Positions 34,601-45,532 of a stretch of 64,000 nt of DNA are shown here, piece by piece; the first letter of the stretch is position 1, and every line of letters starts with the position of its first letter. The notes beneath the pieces were generated by a model, which made no database searches, had not been told where the DNA came from, and worked only from the letters and a program-made list of their open reading frames with translations. This DNA comes from Platycnemis pennipes. Taxonomy: Eukaryota > Arthropoda > Insecta > Odonata > Platycnemididae. Where the stretch lies: positions 7,567,131-7,631,130 of the forward strand of contig OW121854.1 in assembly GCA_933228895.1 (NCBI GenBank). Direction: 5' to 3'. The position numbers were made by a program, and so were the translations under genes.

Positions 34601-35460
34601 AGTAAATTATAAAATGTACTTTGTACGGTCCACTAGAAAGATTTATTTAGTGTTAGTCTTTTAAAATTTTTCTGCATGAGAGTTTTATGAAACGGATTAT
34701 ATTCTCAAGAGTATATTTTGTAGGTTTTTAGAGAGGAACAACCAAAATACATTTCATTTACTACTTTGCTTGATCGTAAAGCCGTTTCATAAAAAAAACT
34801 GAGGGAGAAATATGTAAAGGTAGCCAATTTATAAAAAACTATTTTTATAAAACCTTTTACGATGACCGTAAAAGATTTGTATTAAAAGAAGCGTCATGAT
34901 ATCCTATCCTATGTCTCTATATGCGGAAGCGTTTTCCAATTGCATCGAATTAACGAAGAAAATAGTGGGTTATATCAATTGTTTCAAAACAATCCTCTGT
35001 CTACTTAAAAGAGTGAAAGCCAGTATAGAGAGCGTATTAATAAAAAAGGGGGAAAGTCAGAAAAAAATTAAGCTGTCCGAAAAATATATTGTCTCATATT
35101 TCCTTGAGAGTTGAGCTAGTTCAATGAAATAGTAAAAACTAAGGGTTGAGTCCGTGTGAAATAAAATACCGGTGCCAAAAGGAGTGGTTTGTCTAAAGCT
35201 GAGCAGTAGAAATCCTGAAAGATTTTCTAAAATTACATTTATATTAACGTGTAGAATCACGCGAGCGAGCGAGATCTTATCTTGTAGCCTTACCTTACTC
35301 TTACTTACTTGTTTAATTGATGGAACTGACTTAAGATTGAAAAACGTTAAGATTATTTAGAAACAAAGATAATATATAAAAGTATGGTGTCATGCAAGGC
35401 ATCGTTGGTTTTAATGAATGAAACATAAAGACGTTCTCAGAAGAGACACAGCTCTGTTGT
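31610..35460. other. 3.9 kb without recognisable gene or shared repeat
   Basis: Contains the tRNA-like remnant at 31.73 kb and, near 31890-31925, a minus-strand hammerhead-like relic (CCTGATGATGGCAAATGGTATCGAATCC). The GC-richer part at 33870-34460 holds overlapping frames without domains. The rest is AT-rich and featureless. Confidence 0.45.
31730..31812 (+). repeat. tRNA-like SINE remnant
   Basis: B-box ACGGTTCGAATCCC near 31769-31782 after GGTAGCACCCTGGTGGCAC, followed by TTTTTTTATTTGTGGAAATTC. The post-box sequence resembles that at 13.97-14.01 kb. Confidence 0.4.
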
Positions 35461-36545
35461 ATTCTAATCACATTTTTCTAGTTCTGTTTTTATAAATTCT
35501 AGTTTAACCTCATATACCCTGGATGAGTCTTCCACACGATATGTATTTAGTAAGTATAGGATGAGAAGTTAAAACTTTAGCGTTCCACAGGGTAAAGAGA
35601 TTTATTCCACATGTTTCACTTCACTGAAGCATCATCAGGTACATGTCACATCTCTTTACCCTGTGGAACGCTAAAGTTTTTACTTCTCATCCTATATTAT
35701 GGAATTCCACAAAGTCTTAGCCTCTACCATCCACTGTATTTAGTAAGTGTTACCCCTGAGTATTTCATCGATTCGACACTTAATGATTTTGGTTTGACTG
35801 GCGCTATAAGATCGCTCTAACGAACTATTCTTTTTTCGAAAATAGCTAGCTACACACTTTGTTTAGATTAAATTTTTTCTGCCATTTCTCACACCAAATT
35901 TTAAATGGATCCATGTCTCCAATAATTCCAATATACCTTTATCGCTTTCATGTGTGTGTGTGCTGAGTAGCTATTTCCTTGAGCCTCTCTCACATTTAAC
36001 CAAATTGCTTTATGATTGCTATCTAAATATTCTCCTAATATGTTGCTTTTGTAAGTTTCTAACGCTTGTCGACATGCTTTCTTTGCATATCCTCTAGATT
36101 TTTTATAGTGTTGATCTAACTCCTTGACTCTAATGATTGACCATGTCGTACATTCTTTATCTTAGCGAGAATATTCTTTGTCGCTTTATTGATTTCTTAT
36201 CCTCACCCATGTCTCTGCAAAAACCTTAATCAATTTGCCCTGTATATCATTGTAAATAATTAGCACGTGATCTCAAGAAATGCGTTCTTCGAATCCTCTA
36301 TATGTGTAATCCTTTGCTGTGTTAGCAAAATAAATTAATCCCTTAACTCTCCATTTATACCGTCGTAATTTGCGTTACAAACGAAGTATATCCTACTTTT
36401 ACGCTTAGAATATTTGTCTACAGGTTATGTAAAATTTAGAATTTACTATTTTATGATCACTAATGCCAGTATTTGTTACTATATTATGAGATTGGACGGG
36501 AATATTTATTGCTGGTAAATCTAGAACGTTTCTTCCTCAGGTCGG
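35461..36545 (-). mobile_element. CR1-like LINE with RT core deleted, interrupted by a foldback
   Basis: On the minus strand the 5' part (36545 to ~36430) decodes to the end of an apurinic-type endonuclease, with the GISDHKIV signature block. A charged linker follows (KELDQHYKKSRGYAKKACRQ, ILGEYLDSNHKAIWLNVREA). Near 35930 the sequence passes directly into the post-RT region (DPFKIWCEKWQ), so the RT catalytic core is missing. The remainder to 35461 matches the spacer seen at 23.5 and 20.0 kb. A 179-bp foldback with a 14-bp target duplication is inserted at 35556-35734. Confidence 0.7.
35542..35748 (-). mobile_element. Foldback element fb1 with hammerhead-like core, 14-bp target duplications
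   Basis: The element body is 35556-35734 (179 bp). Direct repeats tgtatttagtaagt flank it at 35542-35555 and 35735-35748. Arms 35556-35602 and 35650-35696 are nearly perfect inverse copies (~46 bp), beginning GGATGAG and ending CTCATCC. The apex holds, on the minus strand, CTGATGA (35638-35632), a TGCTTC/GAAG hairpin and GAAA (35617-35614), enclosed by ACATGT on both sides. A ~39-bp single-sided leader lies at 35696-35734. It is inserted in a CR1-like LINE whose uninterrupted form is seen at 20.05 kb. Confidence 0.8.
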
Positions 36546-36669
36546 TGATGTTATCAGCGTTTGAAAGGAATGTGAAGGAAAAATGTAGAAAAGGGATTTG
36601 CAGAGTTCCGTATACTTAACTTCCGTTTAAAGACAAGACGTATTCAAGTCTGTAGATGAATTGGGATCA

Positions 36670-37195
36670 GGTTGGTGTGGTGGCTAGAATAGTGGCCTCC
36701 CATCCCGAGGGTGCGGGTTCGATTCCCGGTAGTGGCAGATTTTTTTCAGTGTCTCACTCACTCTGGCAGTGATTCAACCTGAAGGTTGGTTTTTGATAGG
36801 TGAAGGTAGAGCTCATTCCTAACTAAGCCAATGGCGTGTGAATTTCACACATTCAGGGTAGGGGGGCCAGTTCATTTCCCTGGGTCACCTCGCACTCAGA
36901 GGATTTCTCGTTCGGGGGCGTCCAAAGGCCTCACCCGGATTTGAACCCGGGACCCTTCGATCAGGAGCCAAGTGCTCTACCCACGAGGCAACCACGCTCC
37001 TTTTCAGTGCCTTGTGGAGGGCATTTCAAGTTCATTACTCTGTCTGTCGGATGGGACGTTAAGCCGTGGTTCCGACTCTATCCACCCTTCCTCCGTTCCC
37101 TGAAAACTTCTAACATTACCCTATTACCCACCTATCCAAATGGAGCTAATGACCTTAGTTGTCGGTCGCCTCCCCTGAATAACCAACCTATAGAA
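36670..37195 (+). repeat. tRNA-derived SINE, family S1, copy c, split by another SINE
   Basis: The head GTTGGTGTGGTGGCTAGAAT carries the A-box and GGGTTCGATTCCCGG the B-box. The body resumes at 37001 with CAGTGCCTTGTGGAGGGCAT, TTACTCTGTCTGTCGGATGG and GACGTTAAGCCGTGGTTCC. The 3' end is set by similarity and is approximate. A 249-bp SINE (S2) lies inside. Confidence 0.75.
36743..37009 (-). repeat. tRNA-headed SINE, family S2, inserted in S1 with 9-bp duplications
   Basis: The body is 36752-37000, minus strand, flanked by ttttcagtg at 36743-36751 and 37001-37009. The head (from 37000 downward) is clearly tRNA-like: A-box region GTTGCCTCGTGGGTAGAGC, B-box GGGTTCAAATCCGGG. The body then runs to 36752. 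No other S2 copy was seen in the window. It postdates S1. Confidence 0.85.
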
Positions 37196-38943
37196 TAAGT
37201 TTTGAAGGCCAAACCTGTTCTTGTGTTTCCTTGTTATCATTTCCCCTGGAAAGCAGTGTATCCTTCTCCGACTCCCCTGATGGCTTTAGCGTCGGTTGCA
37301 TATTATTTGCACCTGCATATATCCTTTTTGTTTATTACATTATTGGATCACCAATTACTTTCTTTATTTCCCACAGGCATTATTTCTTTTCTACTGACAA
37401 ATAGATATTTTACTGCTATAGAAACTCCTCCGTTGCTGTTGACTATATCCGTTCTTTAAATTGTAAATGGTTTAGGGAATAATTCATCACATGATGTTTT
37501 TCAATGGCCAGCTTTTGGTCGATATGATTAAAGTTATTATTATATTATTTTAATGAGGTAGTGAAATTCAGTAAATTTATTTTTTACACTTCGAGATTTA
37601 ATCCATACCACAGAAACATCTCTTAAATTACAATTTATCGTTTGGTGATTATAAATAATTATTGTCCAGCGTTTGGTAATTATGAACACATTTTTCTACG
37701 TTAATTTGTTTCATAGCCCAATATCGACCTACTCATTACTTAAGCTTTTATCCTAAAAAAGGTCTAAAACTCTCGCATTTCCTATCCCTTATCAACCAGC
37801 CACCGTAATATATGTATTTTTTGTTTCAAACTTCGATCTATTCAATGGTCCCTCCACTATCTATCGATGGTTTTTCTGGGCTACGTGATCGGGGAAATTG
37901 GGATCTTTCACTATCAACTATGCCTCATGATTTTTGTGCTTCATTTTCATCGCATTTATTTTCCGATTAAACGATTGCTAGCATAGTCTTACGAACTTGT
38001 TCTACTATCACTATTCCACTGTTTTGCAAATCAAAATTTCATTTCCTATCGTTCAATCCAAAGACCTTAGAATCGTTATTGAGCACAGCAATGTGCCGTG
38101 GTTTGGCTACCGAATGGCTCCACCTACATCCATTGGTTATTGGTTTCAAGTAAATGTAGATTGGCTTTAGAAGTCCCTTAACTGCGAAATTCGTGTTATA
38201 CCGCCTAATTCCATCTTAAATCATAGTTTAATCTCAACACATACATAAAACTCAATTACTGAAGCGAGATTCAAACCCGCGACCTTGAAATTTCTAAAAA
38301 ACAGTTTTGGTGAAATTTATGAATGATTTTCTGACCAGACAAAACTAATTAATGCATCGTAAATGTTGTCTAATTTTTAATCCCTACTATTTTCGCTCAA
38401 TGATTCTCCATAACTTCCACCAATTATAATTGAGGTCAAATTGTTATTTTGTACGCAAATCGGGGGCAAGAAATTACTCAACACCTTTTTTAACTGATTT
38501 ATTATTTAATTAAAACTTGGCGTACTCAAGCCTTAGAGAAGCAAATGTGATTGATTTTAATTTTTATAATTTATTTAAAAGAGTATTTTCACCGAGAAAT
38601 CGCTAATTCATACAATTTGCCATACAAATAGCAAACATAAATAATTTTCAAGATTTAAATTTACTTTTAACAGTATTTTTCCTTAAGAGTTGCTAATGAA
38701 TTTAATTTTCACTAATCTTAGATGCTAACATTAAACTGGTCGATGTAAGTGGGTATATAATTGCGTCTTAATTCGAACAAAAATATTTGTTGTTTAATCC
38801 TTCCATCGTTACACTTTCTGCTAAACTGTATTTATCCGCGTTTACTTGAACTGTTATATTATGAGATGGTATTCCCAGTGATAAGAGTTTTCGTCTTCTT
38901 TTTAATAGGCGAGAAACTAGTCGGAACCACGATTCCATTAGGG
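37196..38943. other. No recognisable gene; AT-rich
   Basis: AT-rich DNA. A minus-strand B-box-like remnant at 38268-38290 is listed separately. Confidence 0.45.
38262..38312 (-). repeat. tRNA-like (B-box) remnant
   Basis: On the minus strand, AAGGTCGCGGGTTTGAATCTC is B-box-like. No cloverleaf can be formed. Confidence 0.3.
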
Positions 38944-39258
38944 GTTGCGGGTTGGTGTAATGGCCGGAGTACGGGCCCCTCAACCAAAGGGCCCGGGTTC
39001 GGGGCCCGTACCCAGCAGTCAAAGATATATTTCATTGGTACACCGGCTCCTACTTCTCGAGTTTCGTGGGCAATATTTGAGTACAGTACTCCGTCCGTCC
39101 GATGTGACGTTAAGCCTTTGTCCCCGGCGCCTTTTCGTTCAGAGCCGGCTAATGCCGACGCCGGGTTTCCCTCCCCCTTCCTCCTTTCCCTTTCATTCCC
39201 ATATCCTTGTACCTTTCCTCTCTGTCTGAAGCGCCTATAAGTGCGGATGCAGACTTGA
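38944..39258 (+). repeat. tRNA-derived SINE, family S1, copy d
   Basis: Head TTGCGGGTTGGTGTAATGGC (A-box) and GGGCCCGGGTTCGGGGCCCG (altered B-box). Body ACACCGGCTCCTACTTCTCG, AGTACAGTACTCCGTCCGTC and ATGTGACGTTAAGCC, with a pyrimidine-rich 3' part (CATATCCTTGTACCTTTCC) and AAGCGCCTATAAGTGCGG. Confidence 0.75.
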
Positions 39259-39533
39259 AAACGTGGACGAGAAAACACAAGGATCCCCATCCCTCCCGTT
39301 TCTAATGAAAAAGCCCCAGGTTGATTTGCAGAGTACCAATTTAACTATCCTTCGGTAAAAAATTAATAAATGGATTTTTTCACGTTATTAGCGCTTACTT
39401 TAATCGACTCTTGATGATAATAATCACTTATATTAAACATGATATAAATAACTAGAGGGTATGTTCTTTCTTTCCATTGTATATTGAATTAATTGGTAAG
39501 TTGAAATCTAGACCTCTTTTTTATTAAACACAT

Positions 39534-39763
39534 GGATGATTTTTCGTGAATTTAGGTTCTTTTTTTTGAAAATGAAAGATGTTTAACTTTTGGCCGACGT
39601 TTCGGGAAATGTATTTTTACCTTCTTCAGGGCTTAAGTTAAACAAATTCACCTTATAGAACGAAAGCCCTGAAGAAGGAAAAAATACATTTCCCGAAACG
39701 TCGGCCCAAAGTTAAATATCTTTCTTGTTCAAAAAAAGAACCTAAACTCACGAAAAATCATCC
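39534..39763 (+). mobile_element. Foldback element fb3 with two inverted hammerhead-like cores
   Basis: The arms start GGATGATTTTTCGTG and end CACGAAAAATCATCC. Each arm contains, in inverse orientation, CCCTGAAGAAGG...CCCGAAACGTCGGCC: the plus-strand core has CTGAAGA at 39669-39675 and GAAA at 39695-39698. Between the arms is a ~40-bp spacer near 39630-39665. No convincing target duplication was found. Its terminal GGATGA/TCATCC matches fb1 and fb2. Confidence 0.7.
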
Positions 39764-39771
39764 AAATATTT

Positions 39772-40447
39772 GATGGAATTAATACAGTTCACAGTATCAG
39801 GCGTCACCCAGTGGAAGTGAGACATATCGGATGAGTAAAAAACTTAAGCACTTTCCCACAATATATTTAAAATAATAAAATTACACAACACATTGTTTCG
39901 GCTTACTAAGCCATCATCAGGTGTACACTCACGAGTGAGTGTTGACTGGGTGTACACCTGATGATGGCTTAGTGAGCCGAAACAATGTGTTGTGTAATTT
40001 TATTATTTTAAATATATTGTGGAAAAGTGCTTAAGTTTCAATCGGATAGCTTTACCGTAGATGTTAGGCACATATTAAAAACACCAACGTATTATGCTAG
40101 ATTCGACCAGACAAATAAGTTTAGAGAGATACATTGTCGTACCGATAGATTCAAAATGGCATTTTTCCCCTGTACTATAAAGGAAGAGAATAGACAGCAT
40201 ACCAAAGGGATAGGTAGGGGAAATATTTTAGAGTATTCTGTAGTGCATGATGCATGTATTAACCCCTCAAATACTATAGATACCAACAATCTAGTTGCAT
40301 GAAACAATATAGTTGCTAGTTTGCACGTCAGAAGTGCATGCATGGTGATCTTCACCCCCTGCCACACACCTTCGCGGTGGCTTGCAGGGTATCGTTAGAT
40401 GCAGGATTCGTGTAGATGAAGTTTTTTACTCATCCGATGGAATTAAT
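39772..40447 (+). mobile_element. Foldback element fb2 with inverted hammerhead-like cores, interrupted by LINE B
   Basis: Direct repeats gatggaattaat at 39772-39783 and 40436-40447 flank the unit. A ~43-bp leader is followed by a stem from 39827 (TCGGATGAGTAAAAAACTTA). The inverted core is at 39896-39920, the spacer at 39921-39957, and the plus-strand core has CTGATGA at 39958-39964, the hairpin TGGCTTA-GTGA-GCC and GAAA at 39979-39982. The second arm reaches CTTAAG at 40035 and resumes after a LINE B insertion as TTTTTTACTCATCC. The layout is the same as fb1. Confidence 0.75.
40036..40420 (+). mobile_element. CR1-like LINE 3' end, family B, inside the fb2 arm
   Basis: FQSDSFTVDVRHILKTPTYY, DQTNKFREIHCRTDRFKMAF and EYSVVHDACINPSNTID form an open 91-codon tail with a stop after NNLVA. 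The 3' end has the CACACACCTTCGCGGTGGCT signature, GCAGGGTATCG and a slightly rearranged GTAGATG tail. A 6-bp repeat aagttt at both ends is the probable target duplication. Confidence 0.85.
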
Positions 40448-41720
40448 GTTAGCACTCACTCATAGTTGAAATGAATTAGAAGTTTAACTATATTATTTTT
40501 ATATTTGACACGTCTCGTTTTTTTTCTAAATGTCCCAGAGTTTAAGGAAAACAGCATGGCAGTTCGCTTTTCGCCCCGGCTGACTTCTTCAACCCTGCCC
40601 GACGCGCTAGAGCCAACCCTCCTCTCTCCTCTCGACCCAGCCGACCCATACTCACCCTCCCTCCAACCCCTCACCATCCGAGTCGGCGCCCTCCAACCCT
40701 CCCCTCCGGCCCTCCCCTACCACTGCTCCCCCTCCCATACCTCCATCCCCCCCCTCCCCCGGACCCTCGCCGACTGGTTGCCTTGCCACCGCCGCGCCGT
40801 CTTCAGTCGCGTCGACGCCCGCCCGACGGAAGGTCGAGCTTCGATTCATCTCTGCTCGGACGGAGCGGCGGCCAGTGGAGGTACGCTCGCGGTGTCGAAC
40901 CCAGGACGGTGTCCGCTCGATTCGCAGGCCACTCAGTGTGTGGAGGTTCCTTGCCCGTGGAGAGGCTCTCCTTTGCGACCGTGCCAGCGAGGAGGCGACG
41001 CGGGATCTCCCGTGGTCCACACAGCATCCTCGGCGCCAAAACTCCCGAGTCTCTTCTCTCGAAGGGAATTGCAGGTAGAATCGTGGACTGTGTTGTTCAT
41101 AAAAGCGCATCTCTCGGAAGAGTGAGTGGTGTGCAATTTAGGCGGGATTTCCCGATCGGAGAAGTTTTCCTTCCAGTGACGCTTAACTTTGGATTAAATT
41201 GTGCTCCGTATGTGTGTGATCGTGGTGTTTGGTTGTTAAAGTCTGATTGTGTGGAGCAGACCCGTTTCGTGCTTTGATCCGTCGGCAGTGTTGAGGGCAT
41301 TTGGAGTTTGGAGCGGAAGCATTTGGCCGGCGACCCATACACACGAGGTGTTCCATCGTTATCACTGTCTTATCCCGTAAAGGACTACGTGAGACCATTG
41401 TCGATCGCAAATGCGACCTTGACAGTCGTGTGTTCATTCGGTCGGCTAGACTACCGCACACTCCCAGGCGTGTGTGTCTGTGTAGAGAAACCGTGGCCAC
41501 GGAGATAGGTGGAGAGGTTTGGGGCCAGAACGAGGCCTTAGCCGGGCGCCGGACGATCATCTACCGGTCGGAGTACGCAAGGCATCGCGTCCCGCTCTAG
41601 CTGAGCTACGGGGGGCGAACACGAATCCGTTGCTGCGGCGTTTGTCGGGGATGTCCATCGTACGGATACCCGCGCCGATCCGCCCCTACCTGAGAACAAA
41701 CTAAGGGTGTGTGTCTGTGT
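40448..41720. other. GC-rich island; possible non-coding first exon or promoter
   Basis: CpG-rich from about 40560 to 41700, with many overlapping frames on both strands (for example 40505-41125 plus and 40652-41110 minus), none with a recognisable domain. Such islands in arthropods can be 5' exons. The only supporting sign is a strong donor-like AAAG|GTGAGT downstream at 42441/42442. Nothing confirms transcription. Confidence 0.3.
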
Positions 41721-44700
41721 CTACATCCCCGTCATGAACTCTGCTCCCTGTGGCTGAAGTCTTGCTGCTGAAGTTTTGGCATTCATTTTAATTTTTACTT
41801 GATGAAGGGGTTATCAGCCTGACAAGTGAAGTGTAACTGAATCAACCTATTCTTGGATTTATTTTTGCCTTATTCCGTTGCGGAATTCGAGTTTTATGAA
41901 AGTGGCATTGCTAAAACTACTTAAAGAGGACTAAGGATACTTATATCGCACTTTATTAGTTTGCCTGCTCACCGGAGTGAAGGCATCACGCCATCATTTG
42001 CGATCCCCAAACGTTTCTGGATAAAGAGGGAGTACTTGATCTCCCAAGTTATTCTGCGCCCATTCCTTAGTTCTGGCGATAGAAGAAACACCCTATCCTG
42101 CAGCGGAGGCAGCTGTCATTCACTTCCGAATTCGAAAGTTTATACCCTAATTCTTAAGAATCCCGAAGATTTTATCTACAAACTGGTCTGATAGTTGAAC
42201 CACAAAACCATTCAACGTGTGAGGAGAAGGAAGTTTGGTCCATGAGGCGATTGTGTCGATTTTAGTGTTCCTTCGAGTGTGCTAGTGTTGTTGACGTTCT
42301 GATTCGCGCTGTGTTTCTTACGGCCGTAATCAAATCGACAGTTTCCTGCCGCGGGGATCGAGGAGTTAAACCCGCCGACGTCCGGAGCCTCGAGAACTCG
42401 CTTACCTGGGCCAGCGGAGAGTCGACTACTGCCTTGGAAAGGTGAGTGGATGTCAACAGACCGATGGCAGAATGGGTTGGTCACATCGATGTTGAGCGTT
42501 CTGTTGCGTGCTTCATTCCTCCCAACTAACTTACATTTCAAACAGACACATTCTTGTGCTATCTATGACCGAGGCGAGATACGAACCCACGAACTTCTGT
42601 TTAGAAATTTTTATATTTCGATTGTCTTAATGGTATCTTTTTCACAGTTCGGCATTTTGACGTACATACATTATCATTAAAATTTTGTAGAGACGATTGC
42701 TATAATTAATGCGAATATTTTTGAATCCTTCTTTCCGTTGTCATGTAAAAGCAACTTTTATACATATTTTAAGCCCCATGCGTCGTTAATTCCCTCAATT
42801 ATATATAGCATGTGGCACCCTTATAAACAGTGCGCGTATAACATTCCTAATGTTTTTTATCGACGTCTTCTTCCTTAGGGAAATATTTCAACCTTCATGA
42901 ACGAATAGTGATCCACTGGGTGGGAATATGTATAAGAACATTTTTTAAAAACTTTAAAAAGAAACTGTGGTGGTTGCGTGGAATGATTGGAAGTCGTTGA
43001 TATAAAAAACCTCCGACCCTTCATTTCTCTATTTCGCGTCGTTTGATTCTCCAGTTCTTTTCAGAAGCACTCGCCTTCCTTGGCAGCCGTCGAAACCACC
43101 CCAAAGTAATTGTAGAGCTGTCCCGAAAGCGTTAGCATCGAGTGGTCAGTTTTATGTTCGTAATCTATGCTTGATTAATTTGCATTTGAACTTCATTCGT
43201 CGGAACAGTTCATTCCTCCCTCATGCGTCGTTTTAAAGGCGACTCGGTACAAGGAACTGGGCCAAATTCATTTAAAGGTTAAAACAAACCTTCCATTGCG
43301 GATAAAAATACGCGAGTGTAATGAGAAAACGCAAGTTTCTTTAACCCGGGCGAGCGCTGCAGAGTGGCGGGGAATATTAAAGGGGAGATGTTTGGCAGGG
43401 CCCTTGGGCCCTTCCCTTGACGGACCGTGCGCCCGGAGGACTTCATTCTCCGGCGCCCGGAGTTCATCCAGACTGAAAGCGGGAGTCGTGCATTCTTCAC
43501 GCGAGTGAATGCATCCATTGGCTTCATTCCCCAGTCACTCCTCGACAGAGGTGTCACGAAAGAGTGTCCGGAGTCATGTTGTGCTCGTGTTGGAATTTCC
43601 GAGGAAATGAGTTACTCGAGAAATGAATATTCACCTCTCCCGTGAACTAAATATAGGCATCATGAAGGATTCCCCTCCAGCTGCTTAAAGCGTGATAATT
43701 TTCAAGATTTCAACCTCATGCATGTGCATTTTACTTCGCGTTAGTCACCGGTCTTAAAGATTATGCGGGCTTAGGTTGAATGTGTGAGAGTATTATGTGT
43801 CTACGCCTAGGTGTCCGGAGTTCGATCCTGAATCGGTCGTATCCGAAGGAACGAGGAATAACTCGCTTAACTGCCGAATGAAGCGTCGGACTCACTGCAC
43901 GACTGAATAAGCCCCGTGGTCGTTGATCCGACCCGACTTTGCGGCCCAGAGCAATTCCAGACGTTCTGATGGATATCTTAGAGCCCATTGCCTCCAATGG
44001 ATTCGTGTCTCTGCTTCGGACAGTGAATTTTAAGTAATTTGAATTTCAGTGACCTAATCGTCTTCTGGGTCATAACAATATTGTGTTTTTACATCAGTTC
44101 ACTATAAATGCATTCGAATACAAGGTTTTAATATCTTATCAAACTTGCTTTATTGTTGCATGAAAGCAAATCGAATACTTTCCTTTATTAAACCATGAAT
44201 TACTCTTTGCGATTTATCTAGAGAGACCAAAAAGCATCAGATACATGATTTCATTCCCAGTTTTCTCTTTTTACCGAGGAAAAATTAATTTCCATATTTG
44301 GTATTAATTGCCAACTATGCCAATTAGTATTGGCTATTTTCCTCTTGAAGTTCAAATACGAATTCGGATCGAACGCTTAGAGCGATGAGATCAGATTAGA
44401 CATTATATATCATGGCGTTCGTCTGTTTGCTGTCTTTGAATGGCTTTCGGTTTTCTTGGATAGGCTTAGTGGACTGCCATTACAAATGACCATCTTTCAT
44501 GGGGTAGTCAGTGATTACGACGAGTTTTTTTATTAATGTATATAGGGACTTTTTCTACGGACGAACGAGTCTCGCTACAACACGCTTCGCGCAGAATGTC
44601 CTCTTGTATGCGGCGGCTCTTCTCACTCTGTTTCCATCATGAATGTCGCATTAAAGGGAAAAGTATTGGAAGAGAATACTCATTTACGCTGCGGCTAATT

Positions 44701-45464
44701 AAAATTTGAACGCTTTGATGACCCTTAACTGATAAATAATTGTGATTAATGGGGAAACGTTTTATATTATTCCACAAATGTATTTGGACATAAATTTAAA
44801 TCGACCATGGTTTCCAAGTCCTCGACATCATTGGAGTAAAATATAATCTCTTCTGAAAAATGTTTCTTTTAACAAAAACATCCAGATGTGAAAATTTAAG
44901 CGCAAAAATACGGTTGCCGTTAATTACGCTTTAATGACACAAAAACTGTGTTAATTAAACATGAGAAGTATTGTTTTTGCTAAAATCAACGCGAGGGTCA
45001 AAATTACTGAATTGCTTGAATGTGCACTGCCTGTGTTAATTGCCAAATGCAAAGTACATTTGGATGTTCGCAGCATTTGGGGCTAGGATTATGAGCGAAT
45101 AAGGGCCGACGCCGTTCTCCTATTTGAGCAGTCTTTTGTTCCATGGCATTTGCATAAGTGGGTATTTGGTTGTCAGCGCGTTGAGTTACATTTGTAAAAA
45201 GAAGTGGACACTAAAGACCGCGTGAGGCCAGCATTTGCTGGGATATTTTTTAGCATTTCAATAGCTCAACTGTATGTGGCAAAATCCCGAATACGTGGAC
45301 TGGAGAGCTCATTTGGTACTTAATTATTTTCAGAGGATGCCTAGTTCCGCAACAGAATCACAAGGGCTTAAAGATATATTAAACTCTGTGTTATGTTAGA
45401 ATATGTTTTAAAATTATCTTACGATAATTTTGGAGATCATAATAGTAATAATAATCTATAATTT
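41721..45464. other. 3.7 kb without a recognisable gene
   Basis: Mostly unique-looking. Holds a splice-donor-like site at 42442 and weak B-box-like remnants at 42565-42600 (minus: GTTCGTGGGTTCGTATCTC) and 43815-43835 (GGAGTTCGATCCTG). No coding exon could be recognised. Confidence 0.4.
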
Positions 45465-45532
45465 CACGCCTTGCCCAACAACCTAGAGGTGGGCTCTCAT
45501 GGTATTATTTAGACGTAGATGCGGATGTAGAT
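45465..45532 (+). mobile_element. CR1-like LINE 3' terminal scrap
   Basis: GAGGTGGGCTCTCATGGTAT, TATTTAGACGTAGATGCGGATGTAGATTG. This is a degraded form of the shared GGTGGCTTTCAGGGTATTATGTAGATGTAGATG end. Confidence 0.5.

Noticed and set aside
36928..37000. A real tRNA gene
   Set aside because: Good A and B boxes, but it continues into a SINE body, is bounded by target duplications and lies inside another SINE.
40505..41125. 206-codon open frame in the GC-rich island
   Set aside because: Proline/serine-rich, overlapped by equally long frames on both strands, no recognisable domain. Explained by composition.
41560..41620. tRNA 5' half on the minus strand (CGTAGCTCAGCTAGAGCGGG)
   Set aside because: A-box-like, but no T-arm or B-box at the right distance. 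Likely chance in GC-rich DNA.
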